Shown: piece after piece, positions 33,920 through 42,335 of the stretch
How positions within the stretch are numbered: position 1 is the stretch's first letter
Layout of the letters: every line of letters begins with the position of its first letter
Notes under the pieces: generated by a model
Told to the model about the DNA's origin: nothing
Seen by the model: only the letters and a program-made list of their open reading frames with translations
Databases searched by the model: none
Made by a program: the position numbers and the translations under genes
From: Acetobacteraceae bacterium H6797
GTDB lineage: Bacteria > Pseudomonadota > Alphaproteobacteria > Acetobacterales > Acetobacteraceae
NCBI GenBank assembly: GCA_015223225.1
Contig: JADFCQ010000001.1
Location: 682,001-746,000, forward strand
DNA: 64,000 bases
Direction: 5' to 3'

Positions 33920-34198
33920 ATGTCCGAGACCGAAACCACGAACATCGCCGCTCGCCGCCCCGCCGTTGGCGCGCGCCGTCCGTTCTATCGCCGCAAGAAG
34001 TCCTGCCCCTTCTCCGGCCCGAACGCGCCGAAGATCGACTACAAGGACGTGCGCCTCCTGAGCCGCTTCCTGTCGGAGCGCGGCAAGATCGTGCCGAGCC
34101 GCATCACGGCGGTCAGCGCCAAGAAGCAGCGTGAGCTGGCCCAGGCCATCAAGCGCGCCCGCTTCCTGGCCCTGCTGCCCTACGTCATCAACGACTGA
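33920..34198 (+). CDS. rpsR: 30S ribosomal protein S18
   Basis: A 92-residue S18. The N-terminal extension is followed by [20 protein letters not shown] and the conserved core [20 protein letters not shown] plus [20 protein letters not shown]. Located 6 bp after rpsF with GAGGAG in the gap. S18 forms a heterodimer with S6 in the platform of the 30S subunit. The single Cys in KKSCPF is usual for zinc-independent forms. Confidence 0.97.
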   Translation: MSETETTNIAARRPAVGARRPFYRRKKSCPFSGPNAPKIDYKDVRLLSRFLSERGKIVPSRITAVSAKKQRELAQAIKRARFLALLPYVIND

Positions 34199-34209
34199 GC
34201 AGGAAGTCG

Positions 34210-34228
34210 CCCGGGGTTCGTCCCCGGG
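34210..34228 (+). other. Intercistronic hairpin between rpsR and the DUF2232 gene
   Basis: CCCGGGG-TTCGT-CCCCGGG, a perfect 7-bp GC stem with a UUCG-like loop. No T-run, so it is more likely a processing or partial attenuation point that lowers expression of the downstream membrane protein relative to S6/S18. Confidence 0.45.
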
Positions 34229-34250
34229 TGGACCACAGGGATAGCAGGAA

Positions 34251-35177
34251 GTGACCTCAGGCCCCGCACGTAACGGGATGGATCTGGCGAACGATCCGCG
34301 GCTTCTCGCCGCGGGCGCCGCCGGGCTCGCCTCCACCGTGCTGGCGCTCTGGGCCTTCCGGGGCCTCCCGGCCGGCCCGGCCTTCTTCTGGCTGTCGCCG
34401 ATGCCGCTCTTCATGGCGGGTCTCGGCTTTGGCCAGGGCGCGCTCTGGGGTTCGGTCGCGCTGGGCCTGGTGCTGATGCTGCTCCTGGGCGGCGGCTACA
34501 CGGCGGGTCTCTGGCTGGTGGCCTTCGGGCTCCCGGCCGTGGCCCTGACCATGGCGGGCCTCCGCCAGGGCCGTCTCGAGCTGTCGATGCCGCTGGCGAT
34601 GCTGGGCCTCTACCCCGCCGCCGTCCTTCTCATCGTCGCCTTCGTGGCCGGCGATGCGGATGGCGGGCTGGATGGGGTGCTGCGCAGCCTCGCCGCCGGC
34701 GGAATGGCTCGCATCGGCATGCCGGCCGACGCGGATATGGCCGCCCAGATCGGGCGGTTCATGGCGGGTGCCCTGGCCTTCTGGCTGGCGGTCGCCCTCG
34801 CGGTGAACGGCACGGCCGCGCAGCGGCTCCTCACCCGGGCCGGGATGGCGGCACATGCCGCCCCCGCCTGGCGCGAGGCACGGCTGCCGCGCTGGTACGC
34901 TCTGCTGCCGGTCCTAGCGGTCCTCTGGTTCGCGCTGGCCCCCGCCGGGGGCGATGCGCTGCCGCTGGGCCTGCTGACGGCCTTCCTCACGCCCTTCTTC
35001 TTCCAGGGGCTGGGCGTGATCCATGGTCTCGGCCGCGATCTTCCCGCGCGGCCCTTCCTGCTGGGCGGTTTCTACGCCGTCCTTGTGGTCTTCATCTTCC
35101 CGGTGGCCATTCTCGTGGTGGGCATCGGTTTGTTCAGCCAATTCGGGTGGCGTCCGTCGCCCCCACCACAGATCTGA
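34251..35177 (+). CDS. DUF2232 domain-containing membrane protein
   Basis: A 308-residue polytopic protein with about eight hydrophobic segments. Its place between rpsR and rplI and its composition fit the DUF2232 (YybS-like) family, regularly found here in alphaproteobacteria. The start is uncertain: GTG at 34251 has an AGGAA almost touching it, while ATG at 34278 lacks a clear ribosome site. Function unknown; it is co-transcribed with ribosomal-protein genes. Confidence 0.88.
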   Translation: MTSGPARNGMDLANDPRLLAAGAAGLASTVLALWAFRGLPAGPAFFWLSPMPLFMAGLGFGQGALWGSVALGLVLMLLLGGGYTAGLWLVAFGLPAVALTMAGLRQGRLELSMPLAMLGLYPAAVLLIVAFVAGDADGGLDGVLRSLAAGGMARIGMPADADMAAQIGRFMAGALAFWLAVALAVNGTAAQRLLTRAGMAAHAAPAWREARLPRWYALLPVLAVLWFALAPAGGDALPLGLLTAFLTPFFFQGLGVIHGLGRDLPARPFLLGGFYAVLVVFIFPVAILVVGIGLFSQFGWRPSPPPQI

Positions 35178-35189
35178 TCGGGGCAAGCC

Positions 35190-35759
35190 ATGATCGAACT
35201 GATTCTGATGCAGCGGGTCGAGAAGCTCGGCCAGATGGGCGAGGTCGTTAAGGTCCGCCCGGGTTATGCGCGCAACTTCCTCCTGCCGGAAGGCAAGGCG
35301 ATTCGCGCGAGCAAGGAAAACCTTGCCCGCTTCGCCGAGCAGCGCGCCCAGCTCGAGGCCCAGAACCTCAAGAAGCGCCAGGAGGCCGAATTGGTCGCCG
35401 AGCGCGTCACCGGCCTCACCGTCGTCATCCTGCGCACCGCGGGCGAGAGCGGCAGCCTCTACGGCTCCGTCTCCAGCCGTGACATCGCCGACGCCTGCAC
35501 GGCGGCCGGCCTCACGGTCAACCGCTCGCAGATCTCCCTGCCGTCGCCCATCAAGACGGTCGGCCTCACCACGGTCTCCGTTTCCCTGCACCCGGAAGTT
35601 TCCGTTCCGGTTGTCGTGAACGTGGCCCGCACGGTCGAGGAAGCCGAGAAGCAGGCGCGCGGCGAAGACCTGCGCGCCGAGCAGCAGGCCGAGGAAGAGA
35701 GCCTGGAGGCCCAGCTGGCCGCCGAGCTGTCCGACCTGGGCGCCGCGACCGAAGAGTGA
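35190..35759 (+). CDS. rplI: 50S ribosomal protein L9
   Basis: A 189-residue L9. The N-domain [20 protein letters not shown] with [16 protein letters not shown] is canonical. A helical linker ([20 protein letters not shown]) joins a C-domain containing [14 protein letters not shown]. The acidic tail after residue 150 ([20 protein letters not shown] onward) is an extension typical of alphaproteobacteria. It binds 23S rRNA near L1. Last gene of the operon, followed by two hairpins. Confidence 0.97.
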   Translation: MIELILMQRVEKLGQMGEVVKVRPGYARNFLLPEGKAIRASKENLARFAEQRAQLEAQNLKKRQEAELVAERVTGLTVVILRTAGESGSLYGSVSSRDIADACTAAGLTVNRSQISLPSPIKTVGLTTVSVSLHPEVSVPVVVNVARTVEEAEKQARGEDLRAEQQAEEESLEAQLAAELSDLGAATEE

Positions 35760-35766
35760 TCGCTTC

Positions 35767-35790
35767 GGGAGGGCGGCCTCGCGCCCTCCC
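35767..35790 (+). terminator. First hairpin after rplI
   Basis: GGGAGGGCG-GCCTCG-CGCCCTCCC, a 9-bp perfect stem 7 bases after the rplI stop. No T-run; it probably protects the mRNA 3' end or works together with the second hairpin. Confidence 0.55.
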
Positions 35791-35812
35791 CAGCCATCTT
35801 CGGCCGATATGA

Positions 35813-35850
35813 AAACAGCCCGGCAGGCCATATGGCTTGCCGGGCTGTTT
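35813..35850. terminator. Bidirectional intrinsic terminator between rplI and the convergent gene
   Basis: AAACAGCCCGGCAGGCCA (35813-35830) pairs with TGGCTTGCCGGGCTGTTT (35833-35850) over 18 positions with a single G-U pair. The arm ends are AAAA and TTT, giving each strand a short U-tail. It lies between rplI and the gene ending at 35887 on the other strand, as expected for a shared terminator. Confidence 0.8.
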
Positions 35851-35886
35851 CTATGTCTGGCCCCCGTCAGGAGGCCCGAAGCGCGA

Positions 35887-36231
35887 TCAGCGGACCACGC
35901 GGGTCGTGCCATCCGCGAAGCTCTCGATCACCACACCGCCGCCATTATAGGCGCCATCGCCCACCTGCGGCTCGTTGGGCAGGTTCACCCCCGCGAAGGG
36001 GTTGGCCGGCGTCGGCGTCTGGCCGCGCGGCAAGATGATCGGCGCGGGCGTGGCCGGGGTGTGGTTGATGCCGGGCGCACCGGCCTGATAGGCGGGCACG
36101 GGCGCCACGGGGCGCTCGCTCATCGGCACCGGCGGCGCCATGGTTTGGGCCTGAACCGCGGGCGCGCCGAAAGCGGCCACACCGGCGAGAGCGATCCCGA
36201 AAGCGGCAATCCTGGTGGAAATGCGGGCCAT
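35887..36231 (-). CDS. Small exported protein, Pro/Gly-rich, function unknown
   Basis: A 114-residue protein with a signal peptide (ISTRIAAFGIALAGVAAFGAPAVQA, cleaved about residue 28). The mature part is a disordered Pro-rich stretch ending in VGDGAYNGGGVVIESFADGT. No cysteines and no known domain. It is the only gene between the rplI terminator and the Rieske-type gene. Confidence 0.75.
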   Translation of the reverse strand: MARISTRIAAFGIALAGVAAFGAPAVQAQTMAPPVPMSERPVAPVPAYQAGAPGINHTPATPAPIILPRGQTPTPANPFAGVNLPNEPQVGDGAYNGGGVVIESFADGTTRVVR

Positions 36232-36257
36232 TGGCCTACTCCTTCCCTTGCGATTTC

Positions 36258-36302
36258 CCCGGCTTCTCGCCGGGCTGGAACTGCCCCGGGCTTATCCGGG
36301 GC
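36258..36302 (-). terminator. Two hairpins between the Rieske gene and the small exported protein
   Basis: CCCGGC-TTCTC-GCCGGG (36258-36274) and GCCCCGG-GCTTAT-CCGGGGC (36283-36302) lie in the 132-bp gap downstream of the Rieske gene and upstream of the small exported-protein gene on the minus strand. They probably mark the end of the YciI-EVE-Rieske transcript. Confidence 0.5.
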
Positions 36303-36363
36303 TTACGCGAGGGAAACGCCACCCCCACCCAAGGGGTTGCCTCACAGAGCGGTTAAGCTTCGC

Positions 36364-36711
36364 TCACGCTCCCGCCGAAGCCGGCACCAGCACCTGCCCC
36401 TGCCCGTCCACCGCCGCCTCCACGGGCGTCAGCGCATCGCCCAGGCAAGGCCCCGAGACGCATTCCCCATCCTCGATGCGGAACCGCGCCCCATGGGTGA
36501 AGCAGACGATCATCTCGGCCTTCCGGTCCAGGAAACGGTGCGGCACCATCTCCAGCGGAATGCCGATATGCGGGCAGGAATTCTCATAGACCCAGACGCG
36601 CTCCCCCCGCCGCACGGCGAAGAGCCCCACATGCCCCGGCGGCCCGTCGAAGCCGCGGGCGCCCTGGTCGGGGATCTCCTCCAGCCGGCAGAGAACGCGC
36701 GTCCCGGTCAT
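36364..36711 (-). CDS. Rieske 2Fe-2S domain protein
   Basis: A 115-residue single Rieske domain. The cluster motifs are CPHIG (Cys-x-His) and CFTHGARF (Cys-x2-His) about 18 residues apart. This is the ferredoxin-type (NirD/BphF-like) form without a membrane anchor, so it is likely a soluble electron carrier or regulatory subunit. No oxygenase gene is adjacent. Downstream of EVE and YciI genes on the same strand. Confidence 0.92.
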   Translation of the reverse strand: MTGTRVLCRLEEIPDQGARGFDGPPGHVGLFAVRRGERVWVYENSCPHIGIPLEMVPHRFLDRKAEMIVCFTHGARFRIEDGECVSGPCLGDALTPVEAAVDGQGQVLVPASAGA

Positions 36712-36721
36712 CGAAGGCCCT

Positions 36722-37141
36722 TCACTTCACGCCCTTGAGCCCGCCCATCTCGGCCAGCACCTTCCAATGCTCCTCCGAGATCGGCATGACCGACAGGCGC
36801 GACTGCTTGACCAGCGACACGCCCTCCAGCCGCGGCTCCGCCTTGATCTCGGCGAGCGTGACGGGGCGCGGCACCGGCTTCACGGCCTTCATATCCACGC
36901 AGACCCAGCGGCCGGTCTCATCCGTCGGGTCCTGGTAGGCCTCGCGCACCACCTCGACCACGCCCACGATCTCCTTGCCCACATTGGAGTGGTAGAAGAA
37001 GGCGAGGTCGCCCTTGCGCATATCCTTGAGGTTGCGCGCCGCCTGGGCATTGCGCACCCCCGTCCAGGGCTCGACGCCGTTCTTCACCTGCTCGTCCCAG
37101 GAGAAGGCATCAGGCTCGGACTTGACCAGCCAGCGGGCCAT
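36722..37141 (-). CDS. EVE domain-containing protein
   Basis: A 139-residue EVE-fold protein, starting MARWLVKSEPDAFSWDEQVK, the typical opening of the family, with GVRNAQAARNLKDMRKGDLA and FFYHSNVGKEIVGVVEV following. EVE domains bind modified bases in DNA or RNA and occur in housekeeping as well as defence contexts. The start overlaps the YciI stop by one base (TGATG), so the two are translationally coupled. No restriction or defence gene is near. Confidence 0.94.
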   Translation of the reverse strand: MARWLVKSEPDAFSWDEQVKNGVEPWTGVRNAQAARNLKDMRKGDLAFFYHSNVGKEIVGVVEVVREAYQDPTDETGRWVCVDMKAVKPVPRPVTLAEIKAEPRLEGVSLVKQSRLSVMPISEEHWKVLAEMGGLKGVK

Positions 37142-37434
37142 CAGGCGATCTTCGCCCCGTCCTTGAAGACGGCGCGGAAGGGCTTCACCGTCACACTCGC
37201 GAAGAGGCCGGCCTTGGCATACGGGTCACCGGCGGCGATCGCCTCGGCGGCGGCCTGGTCGGCGGCTTCCACGACCAGCAGGCTGCCATTGGGCTTGCCC
37301 TCGGCATCGAGCGTCGGCCCGACGAGGACGAGCTGCTTCATCAGGCTCTCGAGATATTCCAGATGCGGCGGGCGGGTCGCCATGCGCAGTTCGAGGGAGG
37401 CCGGCTTGTCGGTGCAGGCGATGGCAAACAACAT
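37141..37434 (-). CDS. YciI family protein
   Basis: A 97-residue protein of the YciI-like (dimeric alpha/beta-barrel) superfamily. MLFAIACTDKPASLELRMAT opens the fold, with RPPHLEYLESL containing the conserved His, then GSLLVVEAADQAAAEAIAAG and DPYAKAGLF (conserved DP near the C-terminus). Function of the family is not established; some members act in lyase or dehydrochlorinase-type reactions. Pairing with EVE is common in alphaproteobacteria. Confidence 0.94.
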   Translation of the reverse strand: MLFAIACTDKPASLELRMATRPPHLEYLESLMKQLVLVGPTLDAEGKPNGSLLVVEAADQAAAEAIAAGDPYAKAGLFASVTVKPFRAVFKDGAKIA

Positions 37435-37607
37435 GATAGGATCCTTGTTCAGGAGATTGCGTCAGGTCAGTCCCGCGGCCCATAAGAGCCCGACAGGCCG
37501 CCGGCACCCGCCGGCACTGGTCCACAAGTAGTAGAGCCGGTACGTTTTTCCTCAAGAGGGAGGCGGACCAACTTCAATAGACGGTACCGCATTCCCAGGT
37601 AGGTCGC

Positions 37608-38402
37608 GTGAGCCCCAGCCCATTACAGCCCAGCCAGGCCCTCCCGGCCCAGCAAGGTAGCCTGCTTCACCGCCTGGCGAATCCCGGCCGCTTCCTCCGC
37701 GCCACCGACCGGCTCATGCCCTGGCTCTGGGCCCTCTCGCTCATCGCCCTCGTCCCCGCCGCCCTCTGGGCCCTGGTCTACTCCCCACCCGACTGGCAGC
37801 AGGGCGAGACGGTGCGGATCATGTATGTCCATGTCCCCATGGCCTGGCTGGCTATGAGCGGCTACCTGGGCCTCGCCATCGCCTCCATCTTCTCCCTCAT
37901 CTGGCGCCACCCGCTGGCCGATCTCGCCGCCCGCGAGCTTTCCCCCGTTGGCGCGGCCGTCACGGCGCTTTGCCTCATGACCGGCAGCCTCTGGGGCAAG
38001 CCCATGTGGGGCACCTGGTGGGAGTGGGACGCGCGGATGACCTCCGTCCTGGTGCTCTTCTTCCTCTGGCTCGGCCATGCCGCTCTGGTCCGCGCCTTCG
38101 ACGAGGACGATCGCGGCGCCAAGGCCGGCGCAATCCTGGCCCTGATCGGCGTCGTGAACCTGCCCATCATCAAATACTCCGTCGACTGGTGGAACACGCT
38201 GCACCAGCCCGCCTCGGTCGTGCGCCTGAACGGGCCGAGCCTGCATGTCGACATCCTCTACCCGCTCCTGGCCTGCACCCTGGCCTTCACCCTCCTCTTC
38301 GCCACCGTCGTCCTGGCCCGCACCCGCGCCGCCATCATGGAACGGCGGGTGCGCGCGCTCGAACTGGCGCGCGCCCGGCAGCACGAACGGGCCCGCGCAT
38401 GA
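37608..38402 (+). CDS. ccmC: Haem exporter/chaperone permease CcmC
   Basis: A 264-residue, six-helix inner-membrane protein with the tryptophan-rich WWD motif WGKPMWGTWWEWDARMTS and flanking haem-ligand histidines (VHVPMAW in the first periplasmic loop, TLHQPASVVR in the later one). CcmC loads haem onto CcmE. Start is a GTG at 37608 after AGGTAGG. ccmA and ccmB, the ABC partners, are not in the window, so this operon begins at ccmC. Overlaps ccmD by 4 bp. Confidence 0.96.
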   Translation: MSPSPLQPSQALPAQQGSLLHRLANPGRFLRATDRLMPWLWALSLIALVPAALWALVYSPPDWQQGETVRIMYVHVPMAWLAMSGYLGLAIASIFSLIWRHPLADLAARELSPVGAAVTALCLMTGSLWGKPMWGTWWEWDARMTSVLVLFFLWLGHAALVRAFDEDDRGAKAGAILALIGVVNLPIIKYSVDWWNTLHQPASVVRLNGPSLHVDILYPLLACTLAFTLLFATVVLARTRAAIMERRVRALELARARQHERARA

Positions 38403-38545
38403 CCGCTCACTGGTGGTATGTCTCCATCGCCTGGGGGGCGGCGGCTGTGCTTTTCACGGCCCTCGCCCTGGGCGCCGCCCGCCGCCACGCCGCGGCCGGC
38501 CGCCGCCTCGCCCTTCTCGATACGCGCCGGGATAGCCGACAATGA
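38399..38545 (+). CDS. ccmD: Haem exporter protein CcmD
   Basis: A 48-residue single-span membrane protein ([20 protein letters not shown] followed by basic RRHAAAGRR). Too divergent for a sequence-only call, but length, topology and the position between ccmC and ccmE with 4-bp overlaps on both sides are diagnostic. It joins CcmABC to release holo-CcmE. Confidence 0.9.
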   Translation: MTAHWWYVSIAWGAAAVLFTALALGAARRHAAAGRRLALLDTRRDSRQ

Positions 38546-39081
38546 GCCTCTCCGCCCGCAAGCGCCGCCGAATCTGGATGCTCGTTATCGGCGCCATCGG
38601 CCTCGGCTCCGCCACCGCCCTCGGCCTCACCGCCTTCCAGGACAACCTCGTCTTCTTCCGCTCCCCCACCGACGTGGCGAGCCAGCAGCCCCCCGTCGGC
38701 CGCGCCTTCCGCCTGGGCGGGCTGGTCGAGGCCGGCAGCGTGAAGCGCGACGACAGCGGCACCCGCCCCCTCATCACCTTCACCGTCACCGATGGCGCGC
38801 ATCAGGTCCCCGTCGCCTTCCGCGGCGTGCTGCCCGACCTTTTCCGCGAGGGCCAGGGCGTCGTCACCCTCGGCAAGCTCGATGCCGGCGGCACCTTCCA
38901 GGCCAGCGAAGTCCTCGCCCGCCACGACGAGACCTATATGCCCCCCGAAGTCGCCGACGCCCTCAAGCGCAGCGGCCATTGGGATCCGGCGAAGGGCGCG
39001 CCCCCTCCCGCCAATACCTGGAACACCCTGCCCGATAAGGCTACGCCAGACGGGGCTACGCCGGAGAGCCCGCGCTCGTGA
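38542..39081 (+). CDS. ccmE: Cytochrome c maturation haem chaperone CcmE
   Basis: A 179-residue periplasmic, N-terminally anchored OB-fold protein. Anchor: [20 protein letters not shown]. The covalent haem His lies in the HxxxY motif HDETY near residue 132 ([14 protein letters not shown]). The variable C-terminal tail is polar and Pro-rich. Receives haem from CcmC and passes it to CcmF/H. Confidence 0.96.
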   Translation: MSLSARKRRRIWMLVIGAIGLGSATALGLTAFQDNLVFFRSPTDVASQQPPVGRAFRLGGLVEAGSVKRDDSGTRPLITFTVTDGAHQVPVAFRGVLPDLFREGQGVVTLGKLDAGGTFQASEVLARHDETYMPPEVADALKRSGHWDPAKGAPPPANTWNTLPDKATPDGATPESPRS

Positions 39082-41054
39082 TCGCCGAACTCGGGCATTT
39101 CGCCATCGCCCTCGCGCTCGCCCTGGCCATCGCCCAGGGCCTCCTGCCGCTGATCGGCGCCCAGCGCGCCCGGGCGGGGCTCATGGCCAGCGGCGGGCCG
39201 CTCGCGGCGGGGCATCTCCTGGCCGTCGCCGCCGCCTTCCTGGCCCTCGTCTGGTGCTTCGTGGTGAACGACACCAGCGTCAGCGGCGTGGTGGCCAATA
39301 GCCATTCCGACAAGCCGCTGCTCTACAAGATCACCGGCGTCTGGGGGAACCACGAGGGCTCCATGCTCCTCTGGGTGCTCATCCTGGCCCTTTGCGGCGG
39401 CGCCGTCGCCGCCTTCGGGCGCGATCTGCCCGCCGCCCTGAAGGCCCGCGTCCTGGCCATCCTGGGCTGGATCGCGGCCGGCTTCCTGGCCTTCGTGCTC
39501 GCGACCTCCAACCCCTTCACCCGCGTCTGGCCGCCCGCCGCCGATGGCCAGGGCCTGAACCCCATCCTGCAGGACCCGGCCCTCGCCTTCCATCCGCCGC
39601 TGCTCTACCTGGGCTATGTCGGTTACGCCGTCACCTTCGCCTTCGCCGTCGCGGCGCTGATCGAGGGGCGCGTGGATGCCGCCTGGGGCCGCTGGGTCCG
39701 CCCCTGGGCATTGGGCGCCTGGTGCTTCCTCACCCTCGGCATCGCGCTCGGCTCCTGGTGGGCCTATTACGAACTCGGCTGGGGCGGCTATTGGTTCTGG
39801 GACCCGGTGGAGAATTCCTCCCTCCTCCCCTGGCTGGTCGGCGCCGCCCTGCTGCATTCGGCCATCGTGGTGGAGAAGCGCGAGGCCCTGAAGGTCTGGA
39901 CGGTGCTCCTCGCCCTCCTCGCCTTCGGCTTCTCCCTGCTCGGCACCTTCCTGGTCCGCTCGGGTGTGCTGAACTCCGTCCATGCCTTCGCCTCGGACCC
40001 GTCACGCGGCACCTTCATCCTCATCCTGCTCGGCCTCTATGTCGGCGGGGCCTTCGCCCTTTTCGCCTTCCGCGCCCCCTCCATGGCGCCGACCGGCCTC
40101 TTCCAGGCCATCTCGCGCGAAGGTGCACTGGTGCTGAACAACCTGCTGCTCTGCTCCATCGCGGCCGTCGTCTTCACCGGCACGCTCTGGCCGATGTTCG
40201 CCGACCTGCTCTGGAACCATAAGCTCTCCGTCGGCGCCCCCTTCTTCAACAGCACGGTCTTCCCGCTGGCCGTCCCGCTCATCCTCGGCATGGCGCTCGG
40301 CCCGCTGATGCCCTGGAAACGCGCGACCCTCGCCCCCGTCCTCCGCCGCCTCTGGATTGCCACGGGTGCGGCCGGCCTCGCCCTCATCCTCGCCTATGCC
40401 TTCTCGGGGCAGCAGATCCTGCCCGCCCTCGGCTTCATGGCCGCGATCTGGCTCATCGTCGCCGCCGGCACCGATATCGCCGATCGCATCGGCCTCGGCC
40501 GCACCACGCCGCGCAACGCGCTCAACCGCGCCAAGGGCCTGCCCCGCGCCGCCTGGGGTGCCGCCATGGCCCATGCGGGCTTCGGCGTCACCATCCTCGG
40601 CATCGCGGGCATGGGCCTCGCCACCGACAATATCGCCGCCCTCAAGCCCGGCGAATCCCTCCGCCACGCGGGCTATGAATGGCGTCTGGACAGCATCCGC
40701 GACGTGCTCGGCCCCAATTTCTCCGCCCGCCAGGCGACGGTAACGGTGCTGCGCGACGGCAAGGTCGTCACCATCATGTACCCCGCCCGCCGCTTCTTCC
40801 CCCTCGCCCGCCAGACCACGACCGAGGCCGCCATCACCACCTCCATGGGTGGCGACCTCTATGCCGTGCTGGGCGAGGAACAGGATGGCCGCGCCGTGCT
40901 CCGCGTCCATGACAATCCGCTCGCGCCCTGGATCTGGCTCGGCGGCGCCATCATGGCCCTCGGCGGCGGCATTTCCCTCAGCGACCGCCGCATCCGCATC
41001 GCGGCGCCCGCCGCCAAAAAGGCCCCGCGCGGCGCGAAGCAACAGGCCGCCTGA
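39078..41054 (+). CDS. ccmF: Haem lyase subunit CcmF
   Basis: A 658-residue polytopic protein with the WWD haem-handling domain [19 protein letters not shown] and an [10 protein letters not shown] motif earlier. Flanking histidines ([13 protein letters not shown] and LHSAIVV) are the expected haem ligands. It transfers haem from CcmE to apocytochrome c in complex with CcmH and CcmI. Its stop overlaps the first base of ccmG. Confidence 0.97.
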   Translation: MIAELGHFAIALALALAIAQGLLPLIGAQRARAGLMASGGPLAAGHLLAVAAAFLALVWCFVVNDTSVSGVVANSHSDKPLLYKITGVWGNHEGSMLLWVLILALCGGAVAAFGRDLPAALKARVLAILGWIAAGFLAFVLATSNPFTRVWPPAADGQGLNPILQDPALAFHPPLLYLGYVGYAVTFAFAVAALIEGRVDAAWGRWVRPWALGAWCFLTLGIALGSWWAYYELGWGGYWFWDPVENSSLLPWLVGAALLHSAIVVEKREALKVWTVLLALLAFGFSLLGTFLVRSGVLNSVHAFASDPSRGTFILILLGLYVGGAFALFAFRAPSMAPTGLFQAISREGALVLNNLLLCSIAAVVFTGTLWPMFADLLWNHKLSVGAPFFNSTVFPLAVPLILGMALGPLMPWKRATLAPVLRRLWIATGAAGLALILAYAFSGQQILPALGFMAAIWLIVAAGTDIADRIGLGRTTPRNALNRAKGLPRAAWGAAMAHAGFGVTILGIAGMGLATDNIAALKPGESLRHAGYEWRLDSIRDVLGPNFSARQATVTVLRDGKVVTIMYPARRFFPLARQTTTEAAITTSMGGDLYAVLGEEQDGRAVLRVHDNPLAPWIWLGGAIMALGGGISLSDRRIRIAAPAAKKAPRGAKQQAA

Positions 41055-41620
41055 TGTCCGCCCTCACCCGCCGCGCCCTCGTCGCCGCCCCGCTCGCCGT
41101 CGCCGCCCTGGGCGGCGCAGGCTTCTACGCCATGCTGCGCGGCCTCGGCTCCGGCAGCTATGACCCGAAGGGCGTGCCCTCGGCCCTCATCGGCAAGCCG
41201 GTGCCCGACTTCACCCTGCCCGCGCTCGAAACCTCGGGCCTGCCCGGCCTCTCGGCCGCCGATATCCGTGGCTTCGGCCGCCCGGTGCTGGTCAATTACT
41301 GGGCCAGCTGGTGCGTGCCCTGCATCATCGAGCACCCGCAGCTGATGCGCATGAAGGCCGATGGCCTGCCGATCCTGGGCATCAACTACAAGGACAAGCC
41401 CGCCGACGCGCAGAAATTCCTGACCGATCGCGGCTCCCCCTTCACCCGCCTCGGCCGCGACGATGCCGGCCGCACCGCCATCGACTGGGGCGTCTACGGC
41501 GTGCCCGAAACCTACCTGATCGACCGCGACGGCATCATCCGCTGGCGCTGGGCCGGCCCCATCACGCCCGAAGTCGTGTCGCAAGACATCGCGGCCTTGC
41601 TGAAGCGTTATAATGTTTAA
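41054..41620 (+). CDS. ccmG: Thiol:disulfide interchange protein DsbE/CcmG
   Basis: A 188-residue membrane-anchored thioredoxin-fold protein. N-terminal anchor LVAAPLAVAALGGAGFYAML, reductant motif WCVPC within NYWASWCVPCIIEHP, and the CcmG-type GVYGVPETYLIDRDG with cis-Pro. It reduces apocytochrome c cysteines through the CcmH pair. Its last eight bases overlap the annotated start of ccmH, just before a block of palindromic repeats. Confidence 0.96.
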   Translation: MSALTRRALVAAPLAVAALGGAGFYAMLRGLGSGSYDPKGVPSALIGKPVPDFTLPALETSGLPGLSAADIRGFGRPVLVNYWASWCVPCIIEHPQLMRMKADGLPILGINYKDKPADAQKFLTDRGSPFTRLGRDDAGRTAIDWGVYGVPETYLIDRDGIIRWRWAGPITPEVVSQDIAALLKRYNV

Positions 41621-42326
41621 GCCCTCAAGCGCCGGGCGGGCGCTCCGCGCCGCTTTTTTTCCGCCCTCAGACGCCGGGCGCGGCCATCCGGCCGCTTGGC
41701 TTTCGCGCCACCCGGCGCGGGCCGACGTTTTCCGCCCTCAGATGCCGGGCGCGCGCTCCACGCGCTTGGCTTCGCGCCACCTGGCGCGGGCCGCAGAAGC
41801 GGCCTCGGCGCTGGCTCGCCGCTGTTTCTTGCCCTCAGGCGCCCGCCGCCGCGCGGGCCACACCCTCGCCGCACTCCTCCTCCTGGCCCCCTTTTGGGCC
41901 CAGGCGGCCATCGCCCCGGAGGACATGCTGAAGGACCCCGCCCAGGAGGCCCGCGCCCGCGAGATCGGCCGCGAGCTGCGCTGCATGGTCTGCCAGAACC
42001 AGTCCATCGAGGATTCCGACGCCGGCCTCGCGCGTGACCTGCGGCTCATCGTCCGCGAGCAGGTCGCCGCCGGGCGCAGTGATTCCGACATCGTCGACTA
42101 TATCCACGCCCGCTACGGCGACTTCGTCCTGCTCCGCCCGCCCTTCAACGCCAGCACGGCACTACTCTGGGGCAGCCCGCTCCTGGTCCTGCTGATCGGC
42201 GGCGGGCTCATTCTCGCCCTTCGCCGGGGCCGTGGCGCCACCACCGCCCCCGCCCCGCTCACCTCGGCCGAAAAGGCCCGGCTCGCCACCCTCGAGGCCG
42301 AAATCGCCGCGCGTGAAAAGCAGTGA
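41613..42326 (+). CDS. ccmH: Cytochrome c maturation protein CcmH with a repeat-derived N-terminal extension
   Basis: A 237-residue frame. The CcmH/CycL domain starts about residue 98 (AIAPEDMLKDPAQEARAREI), carries the redox pair in LRCMVCQNQSIEDSDA and ends with a membrane helix (LLWGSPLLVLLIGGGLILAL) plus a basic tail. Residues 1-73 are encoded by four copies of a palindromic repeat and look nothing like CcmH. A TTG at 41829 would start MPSGARRRAGHTLAALLLLA, a good signal peptide directly before the domain, and is a likelier initiation site than the ATG at 41613; an ATG at 41742 lies between. Confidence 0.88.
   Translation: MFKPSSAGRALRAAFFPPSDAGRGHPAAWLSRHPARADVFRPQMPGARSTRLASRHLARAAEAASALARRCFLPSGARRRAGHTLAALLLLAPFWAQAAIAPEDMLKDPAQEARAREIGRELRCMVCQNQSIEDSDAGLARDLRLIVREQVAAGRSDSDIVDYIHARYGDFVLLRPPFNASTALLWGSPLLVLLIGGGLILALRRGRGATTAPAPLTSAEKARLATLEAEIAAREKQ
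41621..41838 (+). repeat. Palindromic repeat family, locus 1 (four units inside ccmH 5' end)
   Basis: GCCCTCA-type unit heads occur at 41621, 41663, 41734 and 41831. Units two and three continue with GACGCCGGGCG, a small stem (for example GCGCG-CTCCA-CGCGC), then GCTTGGCTTTCGCGCCAC and GGCGCGGGCC. The third adds GGCCGC-AGAA-GCGGCC. T-runs precede several units. The same sequence recurs at two other places in the window. Confidence 0.85.
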
Positions 42327-42335
42327 CCTGACGGC

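Noticed and set aside
36722..37141. EVE-domain gene as part of a defence island
   Set aside because: Neighbours are YciI, Rieske and ccm genes, all housekeeping; no nuclease, methylase or helicase gene is near.
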